A stretch of DNA of 64,000 nt from Sipunculus nudus (taxonomy: Eukaryota; Annelida; Sipuncula; Golfingiida; Sipunculidae): positions 42,163,558 through 42,227,557 of the forward strand of contig CM049310.1 in NCBI GenBank assembly GCA_026874595.1, given 5' to 3'. Below, one piece after another: positions 23,401 to 37,100 of this stretch (within the stretch, counting starts at the first letter, position 1; each line of letters starts with the position of its first letter). Position numbers and translations under genes: made by a program. The notes beneath the pieces are model-generated. The model searched no databases. It was not told the origin of the DNA and saw only the letters and a program-made list of their open reading frames with translations.

Positions 23401-26400
23401 TCAATATGACAGTACCCTTCCTGGACCAGCTGGAGGTAGGCGTTAGCTATTCTCAGTGATCATCAGGATACATTCAAATTATTTTATACAGGATCCCATG
23501 TGTATTTCATAATTGCATAATATATTTAGCTATTCTATAAAGGCATTAAAAGCATGAAAATTGATTAAAAAATGAATTATTGTTGGAATTAGTTTTATGA
23601 AAATTATGGAATTCTTACACAAATTTTAGCTCAGCTGACTGAAAGTCATCTCATCAGGCTACTTTTCTTTAGTATATAGCAATCACCCTTTCTCTGTTGT
23701 CTGTCCGTCCATCTATCTGTCTGACTGTCAACAGGGCACAAATCTTAAATGCTGGACCTAGAAACTTTTAACTGAAACCCATGTAGGCCCATAAAAAATC
23801 TCCTAAAATATGTTCACTGTGACCTCTATCTTCAGAGGTATGGGGGTCGAAACTACCCCCAGAAAATTAAAAATGTGATACAAAAACTCTATCTGAATAA
23901 CTAAAGAGTTGATTGCCATGATTCTTTCCATGCATATTGATCGTTGAGTGTTTCATCATTTCCTGAAGACTGATGGTGCCACCTGTGTTTTTTTTCTAAA
24001 ATTTACGCATTTTTTACCCCTATTTTGAGATCTTCAGATTAACCAGTCCATCCATTAACATGGATCGACTGGAGATCCAAGGCAGATCTCCCTCATAACC
24101 TGTAATTAGGCCACTGTGACCTATATTTTGAGAACTACAGGCTGAAAACATGATTTTGAGTACCCAATCAGTCAGACAGGGCACAAAATTTTATCAGCTG
24201 GACAGGCTACAAAATTTTACAGTTGGACTAGAATCTTCTGTCTTGACATCCAGGAATGTCCTTTAAAATGTGCATGGTCATTTTTAGCTCAGCTGACTGT
24301 ATACAAAAAGCTAGATTACAAGGGAATGGCTGAACATAAATCATGAAACCTTTTCTTCTTGTAGATTTTGAAGAACTTTAATTGTGACAGTTGAATAGGA
24401 TACCACCTACAAAATTTGGCATTCAGATGATAAAATTCCTTTTGTGAATGTCTTCCTAGTCAGCTGAGTGTCATGACCCATGGGTCACTTGTTATTATTA
24501 ATGGTAATTTAAAAAAAAATATTGCACAGACAAACAAATAATTGATATTTGATAGTTATTCTGTCAGGAACTGTAATGCATGTTATATAAATTATCAAGT
24601 AAGGGTATATCAAAAGTCATTAAATATTGATACTTTGGTTCCTACAATATAGTGTATGGAACTCACCAAGACAGTGATGTTTTAATATTAGAAATACATA
24701 CTATGTCTGCAGGCCACAGAGGGGTCATTGATCTGAACATGTTTTTATGGTACTTTCTGCCTGGCATGGCTGGTATGTCTGGCCTAATGGCGTTGTCAGA
24801 CCCCATGCTGTTCTTTCAGGTTCATCAGTTTATCTCAGGTGTGGAAAGTGTAACAGGTCTGGACAGCAAGGGGTCTGGTGTTAGCATGCAATACTGAGGC
24901 TGAAACAACAGAACAATTTAGTTAAGTCAAAAACTAGTTCAGTACAGTTTGATATCTGCTGCAGTCCAGTCAAAGCTAGCTAGAGTAACATTGTCACACA
25001 TAGTCATAATGCAGCATATTTTTAGAGCAAGTGCACACTATTGTTAGTGCAAGGGACGTTTTGTCAGAAAACTAGTTCTGTTAAGTTACAGGGCAAATAT
25101 AGTTTGAGAGCAAGTGCAGGATAGTCTGAGAACAAATAAAACATAGTCAGAAGGCACGTGCAGTTTGGTCTGAAAGCAAGTAAAGCATAGTCAGAGAGCA
25201 AATGCACTGCAGTTTAGTCTGAGGACAAGGAAAGCTTAGTCTATGAAAGTGGCCTTAATCTTGAATGATTCTATATTTGGTAAGAAATGCACAAAACATC
25301 ATCGAAATCGGATGGATGTATTGTTCTGAAAATCAAAATTAAGCCATAGGTCCCAGCAAAATATAGTTGAATTATCAGGAAGTCTGACTTGTGTATATAA
25401 GACTTTGAATGTGTTGAAAAGTATTTGTCATTCCCATTGAATCCAAACTTAACTGCTGTATAAAAACACATCAGACCTTTGTAAGTATACCTGGCGTCTT
25501 ACTGTCCGTCCCCCCGCCTGCAAGTCTGTCACAATGATGTTAACGCAATAACTTGAAAAGAATTTGAGGTACAGTACCAAAGTTGCAGCAATGATACACC
25601 TTATCAAGGGCTAGGTCAAGTTCGAATATGAATGACCTTGATGCATTTTTCAAGGTCACGGCAGCAAAAAGGATAAAATGATATTGACGCAATAACTAAA
25701 AAATAATTTGAGATGCAGTCACCAAACTTGCAGCATTGATGCAGCTCATTAAGGGCTAAGTCAAGACCGAATATGGATGACCTTGACACATTTTTCGAGG
25801 TCACAGAGGTAGTGGTGGGCCGATCATCGAGTTTTTTTTAAAGTCAGTTGGTTTGCTGCCACTTTCAAGCGCTCGATTACCAAAGGCAAATGATTACATC
25901 ATACTCATGATTGATTTTTTTCCAGAATGTATTTATGTTATAGGCAAAGATTATTCTTCCATTTTTTACAATATTCCGCGCTTCATATAATGAGTCTGTC
26001 TCCCCAAATAACCTCCGTATGTAACTGAGTATGACACAGTAGCAAGAGAATGGAGTACATATTAAACCTCTGTCACTGTGAACTGGAAATGAGTTTGAGA
26101 ATTAGCGAAAAGATTTCTAAAGAGATGTTCATTGCAAGATATGGACGATATGGCGTTAAATTCGCAAAAATTCTCCAGGTCTTTGCCAATTTGGCAAGAT
26201 TCTCTTAGAAATAATCTCTTCAACTGATGCCAGGTGACGTTGCCACATGAATTATTATATATTAAGCTTTCAATTACTTTTTTTTTAACTTTTATCAAAA
26301 ATTATATAGGCCTGTATTTTCCTGGCAGGGTTGTGAAACCAGTATGCATGTCGTTAGTCATGGGGGCCAGCAAGTAGATGTCGTGGACTGTGGTTTAATT

Positions 26401-28071
26401 CTTGATTATTATAATTAATTAAAATGAAACTTTGAACAGCATAATTTAGTAAAAATAGGTGAATATAAAAAAGGCAGACTTCTTTTCATAAGGTAGAATT
26501 ACTAAGGCATACGGGCTGGGTTAAAAGAGTACAGTTTCACAGATAATTGCATATTTCTTTTTATTTGTCTGAACCAATTAATAATCGATCATCGATCGGT
26601 TTGCCAAAACTGATGATTGATTATGAAAAAGGAACCGACTCCCACCAATACATAGAGACCATCATGCTAAAATTAAAAGCAATAACTTGAAAAGAATTTG
26701 AGGCACAGTCACCACACTTGCAGCATCACCAATGACCTACCTCGTGAAGGGCTAGGTCAAGTTCAGATATGGATGACCTTCATGTATTTTTTAAGGTCAC
26801 AGAGGTACTCTTGGCAGCTGATATTGATCTATCTCAAATTTCATACAGGTATTCACAAATTTTTCCAGGTATTCCTACAACAGGCAGGGGACATATTAGC
26901 TCTTTCCCATATATCAGCTTTTCCCTTGTTTGTTAATTTATCTGTAAAAATTAAGAGTTGGCACAAAAGCAATCATTTCAACTTGTTTTTCCAAGGTGTA
27001 AATGGTTTCAGTACTCCTTATTACATTATTATCAGCCTATTTTTCAAAACGAGAAACCAGCATTTCTGTATTAGTATTACAGAACAAGCATCTATGCTGA
27101 GTTAAAAGACAAGCAGAGTTCTCAGGCATAATGGCTTCTTTATATGTTTCAGGCAAGCTGAAGCCAAAGAAATCCTCATTTAACTAAACATTACCAGTCA
27201 GACAATCTCAAAACCAGAACAATGACTGTAAAAACACGAGGTCTCCGAATAGCTAACTAATCAAGTGAGCTAGCATTCAGAAACCAATAGACTGCCTGAC
27301 AGATTTGTCGTTATCAACGAAGCCGGGTGCCGTACGATTCCCATGCCCTTTCCACAGCGCTCCTCTACCTGGGCTGGTTAACAACTGTAACTTGTTTCTG
27401 CCTGGGACCTGTTGATGCTGACAGCAACACAGGTCAGCAGTGAGGAGACAGCCTCCCAGACATCTCTCCTGTACACCACGGAGTCAACCAATTGCTGCAG
27501 ATATTGATTGCGAAGCCACTACGTATTCGTGCTTAATCTCAGCACGTGCCTGTATGAACAGATGGTTTGAAAATTCACCCACTGCTCCATATTAAGCAAA
27601 GTCAAACATACGTTCAGACATGTATTATAAATAGCTGCATAAATTTATATTAAGCACTTTAAAATAGCCTTCGCACCACTAGTGATAGTCATGGGGTTGG
27701 CCTCTGGCTTGATGTAGTGAACTATGGCATAATATTTGGATCTCTCACCCAAACTCTGCATGGCTTGCGGGGGTCTAATATGCAAATTTTGATGGAGAGC
27801 ATTGGCTGCCACTACAGATGGTCATCTGTTAATGGAGTTGTCTCGTTCATACATGGATGCGTATAGTCCCCCAGACGGGTCTCTATAGCTAATTTTATAC
27901 CTGCTCAGTTTATGACACTGAAGGAGACAACATATAAAGGCATACAGGTAAGTCGCTGAGGATACTTTATTGTGAGCATTTAAATGAATAAATCCACCTG
28001 CTTGTTTCCTGTTGTGTGCACCTGTTTAGTATATATATATATATATAAATATATATATAAATATACATATA

Positions 28072-28137
<66 letters not shown>

Positions 28138-31100
28138 CACTATCAGTTTGCCAAAAGGAATTGATATATCAGGGATAGTATTTTTATTATGATTATTGTT
28201 TGGTATTAAATTTTATCATAAGAAAATTAGTGGATAGAAAGAAGAAAATATAAATATAATGTATCATTTATATATGTATTTAAATCTTCCTAATTTTCTT
28301 TATCTCATATGTTTCACAAAATGTATAAGTACCTTACAAATTTATCCACTGTACACAATAGATATTCCACAGTTACCCAGTAATAAGATTTTAAATCTTA
28401 TACAGAACTGATAAATGAGATACAGGTAAAGGAAAATATTTAACAACCAGGCTGAGAAAAAGGCTGACCAATGTACAAAGATGTTTCAATATGAGATACC
28501 ACTGGGCCTTTCTATTTGGACAGTTCAATTAGTAGGAGGTGTCACATTGCAATGTAGTTTTCTCCTGGCTGTAGGTGTTCAAGTGCCTAAGGCCTTGGCC
28601 AAGGGTTTTGCATAGGGTGTTGCTACTATAATTTTTGATTTTGGATATAGTTCAAAATAAGTGTTATCCCACTGTAAACTTTGCCAATACATGCCCCCAT
28701 AATTGCCACCAAACTCTCTCTTCAGATAGATTCTCGCCTGGCTGCTGTCCTTGGAGTATTTTTACTTTCACATATCCCCATTGGACCCTGACAGGTTTAT
28801 TTCTTTTAGATCCTTAAAACTGCTCATTGGGGCTACCATTTTGCATACTAACTTAAACCTGGATGTTACAAGTTGCATGTCACAGTTGTAGGTATATCTT
28901 GTTTGAGAAGTAAGTTCACCAACTGATTTATATGGCAGGTTTGTGTTGCAGATGGCATTGAGTTTAAATTTCAGATTTAAAAAATTGGAAAAAATGATGA
29001 AAAATAGATAATTTAATCAGAAAATGAATCAGGATGAGTGTGATATCTGTCTCATATAATACTCAAATGTCTGGCTCCCTTTGTATTTATATAACAGGTT
29101 TACAGTATCTTGTTCAGCTTTCATCAAATCTATACCAAAATTACAATAGAAACTACAGATAGGGTTTACTTTTGGTTGATGGTAATATTTAGAACTTACT
29201 GTAAATATGTAATCTGTTTGACATTGGGGAATATAACAAATTAATGAGTTTGAGCGTCAATCTAAAGCGAGCTATAGTAGACCTCTTGGCAGTAAAGGGT
29301 TAAACCTCTAATCCAGGTTTGAATAGTGCCAGATTTTTTTTACCATTTGAAAACTCAAACTTGTTAACCTTTTTGTAATTTGAATCATTTATGCTATCCA
29401 TTATGTATAGCTGTGAGTGATATATTCATATATAAATAAATACTTGCAGTGCACAATTCAAAACAATTTATTTTTAATTGCAAAATAAATACAACAAGGT
29501 GAGCCATGTTTCTTTTTGTTGCTTGCCGGAATCAAAGATTTCGGCAAGCATGTTGGTCAGTTACGTATGTCTGTTTGTCTGTCTGTCTGTTTGTTGGTTT
29601 GTCTGAACTCTCCTGGCCACAATTTTGCCACAATCACCTTGAAACCTTCAGAGATGATGGAGAATTAAATTTCTAGGTGCCCTATTGTTTTTGGTTAATA
29701 TAGGTTAAAGGTCAAGGTCATCAAAACTTTTTTATATCTTTGTGACTATTAGTCGTATCTACTTCAAGAATAGCTCATTTTAATCGTCATCCCAAGGCCT
29801 GCCATCTGACCTGGAGCTGACTCAAATTTGCCGTTACCATGGTTACAAATTTTGGGGGAAACGCCATGATATTCGAAAATAAGGGGTCTTTTTTTCTAAC
29901 TTTGTCAGTTTAAAGCTAGAGTGATTTAGTTTTTTGCATCAGGTAGCATTCAACTAGTACTACAAGATTTTATTACAAGTCTTGCAGTATCTCGTAAAAT
30001 ATCTCCGGAATAGAGATATTTCGAGATTTCATTCATCTTGCGCCAAAGGCCAAATTATTGCAGGAATCATTTTGAAACTGACATATCATAAGTCCTACAC
30101 TAGTATCTCAAAATTGTTTTTTCATTTTTTGAATATGGCTGCTAGGGGGCGCTGCACACAACCCTCACACGCATATCATTACATTGGCCATATCTCTAAA
30201 ACCCAAAGCCTCAATTACATAAACTATAGCTTATTTTCCTTCCCTGAGTCTTCTCCATGACCTAGTAATGTCATCTGGTCTCAATCTTGTGTCACTTTGT
30301 CATTGTGTCCGTCTGTTTGTCAGTTGTCCTCAAATTCGCCTGCTTGCTGGTTCTTGCGTCTCACATATAGCATTCTACAGGCCACAGTTTTTAAAGAAGC
30401 ATTTGAAAACTGATGCATATTATGTTTTACAGAAATATCTAAAAACACTTTTTTCATTTTCCGATATGGCCGCTAGGTGGCGCTGCACATGACCCTCACA
30501 CACATATCATTATATTGACCATATCTCTAAAACCCAAAGCCTCAATTACATAAACTATAGCTTATTTTCCTTCCCCGAGTCTTTCCCATGACCTAGTAAT
30601 GTCATCTGGTCTCAATTTTGTGTCACTTTGTCAGTGTGTCTGTCTGTTTGTCAGTTGTCCTCAAATCCGCCTACTTGCTGGTTCTTGTGTCTCATATATA
30701 GCATTCTACAGGCCACAGTTTTTTTCAGGAATCCTTTTAAAACTGGTACATCTTATGTGTTACACTAATTTCTCAAAACAGATTTTTCATTTTCCGGATA
30801 TAGCCAGTGGGGGGCGCTGCACCTTCACCTCCCGAACATATCATGTTTTGGCCATATCTCCAAAATTATAAACCTTACCTACATAAACTATCGCTAATTT
30901 TGCTCTTCTTTACCTTCGGCACTTTTGTCTGGTAATCTGTTATCACAGATGTGTCAGTATGTCTGTCTGTTTGTCTTTTGTGGTCAGCTTTGTCTGCTTC
31001 CTCGTTGTTTTGTCTGATATGTCATTTTACAGGCCACAACTTCTCAGCAAATACTGAGGGTCATTCAAATAATAGAAAACCCACAATATGTTCTGTCTTT

Positions 31101-34100
31101 CCATCTGTCTGTCATTTCAACTTCCGGCAAGCGCTCGACCTCTGGTCATCTAGTTTGTTTGTTAGCTGCATCATATGCCTTTCTTGTATTTCTGTGTTTT
31201 GGTTAATTTGGTCTTATTACAGATGCCAAAGAATGTAAAATGAATAACCCAGAAAAACAGAGAAGTTTGGGTATTTTTTTTCTCTAGTTGTCCACACACC
31301 ATAATGACAGTAGTTTAAATGTCCATTCCCCAGGGTGTATTATTATCTTTCAGGACATGTCTGAGCGGTAGGTCAATAGATCACTTTGGATTATAGTGTC
31401 ATATGATGTTCATTGTCTTTTGTTGTGGTGTCTGATAATGTTTACACAGTCATAAGATTGGGACGTACAGGAACTGGGAGGAGCTGTAAAAATCCCCTGG
31501 AGTGTTGTTTGTCTGTCACTTTTCTTAATAAGCAGTAGTTTTCTTCTGTTTAGATGTTGGCATGGGGAATGCCCTGGAGGCAATACAAAATGCCAAAGGT
31601 CCTGATTTATCGCGGGCCTCGGTTAAATCCTTCCCGAGTCTTGAGAACATCAGAGATGAAGTATTCAGCCATGAGGACGTCACCACCATGCCAGGTAGGA
31701 AGGCTTCGGCAGCTGACAAAAAGATGAAGACGAGGAAGATGCAGTCAGACCCTGCAGATGCCCGTGTTGCCAAGGACCCTCTCCGGCCATCTAATGAATG
31801 GATCAGGTAAGGAGCTCCACAGTGACAGTTGTAACAAAAGAAGGTCAGTAGTAACCATAATGCTGCTGTACAGATATGGCTGCCTTTAACATTTACTTTT
31901 TATTACTTTAGTACTAACGAAAAAAAGTCAAGCTCATAATTTGGATGTAAAATTATGGCTGCCTTTACAATATAGATACTAAGTAAGTCTGAAGCAACCA
32001 TAATACTGTTGTTCTTTTATGGCTGACTGTATTACTTCAGTATTAAAATAAAAATAAGCTCTAAATTTTGGATGTGAAATTATTGCTGCCTTTGAAATGT
32101 AGATACTAAGAAAGTGGACAGTTACCATGATACTGTTGTACTTTTATGGCTCACTGTATTACTTCAGAAAAAATCAAATGAAAGTCAAATTGCTCATAAT
32201 TTGGATGTGAAATGTTGGCTGCCCGATGATGTTTAGATATTAAAAAGTATGCAGCAACCATATAACTGTTGTACTTTATGGCTGCATGTATTACTGCAGT
32301 ACTAACAAGAAAAAGTCACTCGCATAAATTGGATGTGAAATTATGGCTGCCTTTGACATTTAGATACTAAGAAAGTCTGCAATAACTACAGTACTGTTGT
32401 ACTTTTATATGGCTGCCTGTGCCACTTATGTACTGACAGTATTAGTGATACTTAATAATCTTCAAAAAAAGAATTCTTTGCTTTTTTTAATCTGATTTAT
32501 TAATTCAATAATAAAAAAAATACATGCACTAAATGTCCATGTACTCAAGTAGATTGATAAAATCCTGTACTTGTGCTTGAACATGTCATATTCTGAAGCA
32601 CTCGTTAAAAAAGGCCCTATACTTTAGCCAAAGCTGATAGTTGAACAGCTGTGGCTGCTTTTATTACTTTGATATGAGAAAAAAAATGTGTCAGTAGATC
32701 CCATAATCCCACTTTTAATTATGACTGCTATGGCTGTTTTGATATGGACATGGGGTTCATATTCTTTTTCATCATTAGTTTGCTCAGGACTCACTTTCTT
32801 TAACTACATTATGGTTGTCTTTGAGAATTTATCTCAATATTATAAGGTAAATACGTTCAAAACATGCAAATGGTGAATATTGTATATCATTTTCTTAATA
32901 TTTTCCTTTCATGTACAGATTACCCTCTTTTTTTAATGTCAGTTTATATGTGTTTGACTGTTTGTCATTTTCATGTAATTTGTCCTAAGTTATAAGGTAA
33001 ATTTAAATTCAAGTAAATCATTTTAGTGCATTTCACTTTTGGAAAATATTTTGATATTGTTATAGAATTTGGTTGCACCAAGTGTTGATGAATCAATTTT
33101 AAGGCCTAGTTCCCATTTTATTTCAAAACACCATATGGCTGAATGATTAATCAATATTTTATGGTTTGGTATTTGTTCTATATTATTATTATTATTATAT
33201 TTATTATTATTATTATTATTATTATAATAATTGTTATTATTATTATTTATATTGCAAGAACATTCAGACAATATTTTATAAAGTTTTGGTATGTTAATAT
33301 ATACTAAGTGATTTATAAAAATATATATTAATTTGCCAAGAGGGGCCCCTTAATGGAATCTATGAGTAAATGATGTATAGGAAGACCAGTAATAATAAGA
33401 AATATAAATTTTTCTGTCACATTCTTGCACTTGTAATGTATATAACACAGAAACCTCTCCTACTTTATGTAAGTAAGGATGCTAAGACTCAACCATTGAT
33501 ATGTGATATGTTCCAAGCTTATGATATATGAGACCCATTGAGGTGGCCTTCAGGTAGCCTAGAGGAGGTCAATGATCAGGTGATCATATCAGATGTCTCT
33601 TGTTCATGTTAGAGTGCTGCAGATTGAAAGTAAATAAGAAATTCTGATCATTTTATATTTGTCCCTTATTCAGCTCATGTCCTAAAAAAATTCTTCTTCT
33701 CAGATATAGATAGACAGTTTCTTTTCATCTGAGTTCCATCAACAGTCATCTGTAGGTGGTCCCTTTTTGTCTGAGTTCCTGGCTGTCCATAGGCAGTGAG
33801 TTTTCTTTGTCCGAGTCAGTGATTCTTTGTGTCTGGTATCAGTTCTGAAGGTGCATTATGACAGGACAACAGCACTTCCCTTGAATCTCCCCCTACAGCA
33901 CAACCTTCTGTTCCAGTATCCCTGAGATCTTCAAGCCTAAGGATAAAACTCTATATAAATCACTCCTGGTCTATTAATAGTATTTATCCATATGGGCTGT
34001 GCCTGGGTATTAAGTCCCTGATCCTATTCAGCCTCTATTCTTGGTTATCCTCTTCCTCATAATCCTGTGTTCTGCCCTATATGTGTTTATACCTTATGTA

Positions 34101-37100
34101 TTGTACAAATCCTGTTCTACTTTAATTGACTTAGTTTTGTCTTCTGTAAACCTCTGCTCATCCTACATGATGCTGTCAGCCTTTCCTTGTTGTTAAGGGG
34201 TGTCTTTTCCTGTTGGGTCAGACACATCAGAGAATCAACTGTCATTTCTGTCCCAGATATCTGCAACATGTATCCAGTACATGTTCATTTCATTTATATA
34301 GGATATCCTTTGCATCTATAGTCATACCTTTGTTCCCCAAATTCACAGTCATTTCTGCAATACCTGATCCACAGGCATCCATCAGCAATTACTTTTCCAT
34401 TGAGCTTACATATTTTTTTATGAATACTCCTGGTGTGGCTTTAAATAGACATATGCATGCAGTTTCAGTCAGAGAAATACATGCAGTACTCTTGAAGTTA
34501 AATTTTCAGGTTCTGTCAACACAGCTTTATTGACAACTTTCTTTTGAAAATCAGTTGGCAGTTTTGAAAGGTGAATATTATTTTGGTGTACTGAGTACGT
34601 CTGACCAACAGCCTTTGAAGAGTATGGTGTAAATAATTCTGGTGTATCTACCTGTGTATATAGCATGTTTTTTCACTGCTGTACATACTGCATGCTGTTT
34701 ATGTGGGGCAGGTCTGAGACTGGACGGTCAGCGTCTTGCGACTCAACGGTAGATGGATTACACAAGGAAGGTGAACTGACCAGTCGGGTGGCTGAACTGG
34801 AACAAGAACTCATGTAAATTGTACTATTATACTCCTACCAACTGGCAAATGCAAAATATTTTGGATGGGTTGTGAAGACTGAGTCTTCACCATTATCTTG
34901 ATAAATTAAGTACTGTGGATTCAGAAAATATTGCGGGTTAAAAATGTCATGATTTTGACATGAAACACTAATTGTGGGGCTAAAACTTTTGTGGATTAAT
35001 TGCTATCAGTTTGGCCTTGTATCAAAACAAATACGGGAGCAGACCTGAAAATTTGTAGGAATATCTCAATAGACTTTCCTAAATGATTGTGGGGTTTTTA
35101 ATTTCAGGGACTAAAGCTACCCACAGATTCCACGAAAATAAAAAGGAAGTGGCTAAACAGCCAGCAGGGTGCAGGCAGTTTAGTCCACAGGCTAAACAGC
35201 CAGCAGGGAATATTGACCTTGCCTGCAGTCTAGCCCACTGGCTGACTGACTGTTGGCAAATGAATGTAACATTGTATGCTCTATTTCAGTGTGATACTCC
35301 ATATTTTTCATTATTATTTTGATAATTAGCTGACAATATAGTGCTGACTTACCAAATTAGATATTTTGATAGCCTTTTTGTAAGAAATGCCATATTTGGT
35401 GTGGATATTTCTTGCATCATCTCACAACACAATAGCTAGGCTCAACAGCTTGAATTGGGTGTGATGTAAGATTGTTTGATTGTACCTTTGATCAAGTAAT
35501 TGTATCCGCCAAAACAGAGTTTTGCGCATACTATGTTTTCAGCTGGCCGCCGCGGCCGCCGCGGCCGCCGCGGCCGCCGCGTAGGTGTCCGGAGAACTCC
35601 TCCGTAACCGCTGGGCGGAATTTTCCGAAACCCGGGATTATGTTCGGGTCACATGTGAACTGCTGCGCCCCGATTTTGTTTTGACCTCTGACCTTTCCTT
35701 TGCGCTCTGCGTCCGTTTGTGCGTCTGTTTCCACACATAAACCCACATATCTCGGGAACCGTTTGACCGATCAGGAAAATTTTTTTGCACAAATGTAGCC
35801 CTCGGAGAGCTTTATAACATACACCAAAAATGGTGGCGCCACCTGCAACCATGTTTGAACAGTGTCCATCTGTTCGTCTGCCTTGGGTTAAAATCACTCA
35901 TATCTCTGCAGTGACTTGACTAATTCACCTGAAATTGGGCATGCGTAAACATCCTGGATAGCTTTTCTGATTTTATGACAGGTGGCGCCACCTACATTCA
36001 CGTTTACGCTGCAGACATCCAAGCTCATATCTCGGGAACCGTTTGACCGATCAGGAAAATTCTTTTGCACAAATGTAGCCCTTGGAGAGCTTTATAACAT
36101 ACACCAAAAATGGTGGCGCCACCTGCAACCATGTTTGCACAGTGTCCATCTGTTTGTCTGCCTTGGGTTAAAATCACTCATATCTCTGCAGTGACTTGAC
36201 TAATTCACCAGAAATTTGGCATGCGTAAACATCCTGGATAGCTTTTCTGATTTTATGACAGGTGGCGCCACCTACATTCACGTTTACGCTGCAGACATCC
36301 AAGCTCATATCTCAGGAACCGTTTGACCGATCAGAAAAATTTTTTTGCACAAATGTAGCCCTTGGAGAGCTTTATAACATACACCGAAAATGGTGGCACC
36401 ACCTGCAACCATGTTTGCACAGTGTCCATCTGTTCGTCTGCCTTGGGTTAAAATCACTCCTATTTCTGCAGTGGTTTGACTAATTCACCTGAAATTCGGC
36501 ATGCTTATACATCCTGGATAGCTTTTCTGATTTTATGACAGGTGGCGCCACCTACAATCAAGTTTACGCTGCAGACATCCAAGCTCATATCTAGGGAACC
36601 GTTTGACTGATTGGGCCAAAATTTTGCATGTGTATAAATCTCACATAGCTCTTTATCATACGCAAAACTGGTGGCGCCACCTGCAGCCATGTTTGCACAG
36701 CTCCCATCTGTTTGTCTGCCATGGGATAAAATCACTCATATCTCGGCAGTGGTTTGACATATCTGCCTAAAATTTTGCAAGTTTATACATCCCCGACAGC
36801 TCTCTTGTTTTTATGACAGGTGGCACCACCTGCATTCTAGTTTATGCAGCAGATATCCAAGCTCATATCTTGGGAACCGTTTGACCGATTGGGCCAAAGT
36901 TTTGCATGTGTATAGAGCTTTCTGGCTTTTTTGGTAGGTAGCGCAACCTACATACACAATTTGGGTGCAGACATCCATGCTAATATGCAACAATTCACCC
37001 GTTCCACTCTGATTTAGGCGGATACAAGTAGTCGCTTGTCGACTACCCGTATTCTAGTTAGCTGATCCTTTGGCCAATTATTTGACATATCCTGAGTTTG

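Noticed and set aside
24652-24897. 81-codon plus-strand frame beginning [12 protein letters not shown]
   Set aside because: No convincing splice signals, no recognisable motif and no phase fit to the coiled-coil exons. It is probably chance.
27100-27560. GC-richer segment with TTTCAG/GCAAGC at 27152 that reads [10 protein letters not shown] then stop in phase with the second coiled-coil exon
   Set aside because: The frame is only about ten codons and lacks other support, so an alternative terminal exon cannot be claimed.
35531-36993. Open frames across the (GCCGCG)n tract and GGTGGCGCC units
   Set aside because: They repeat with the 280-bp core of a Helitron-like element and have no splice or start support.
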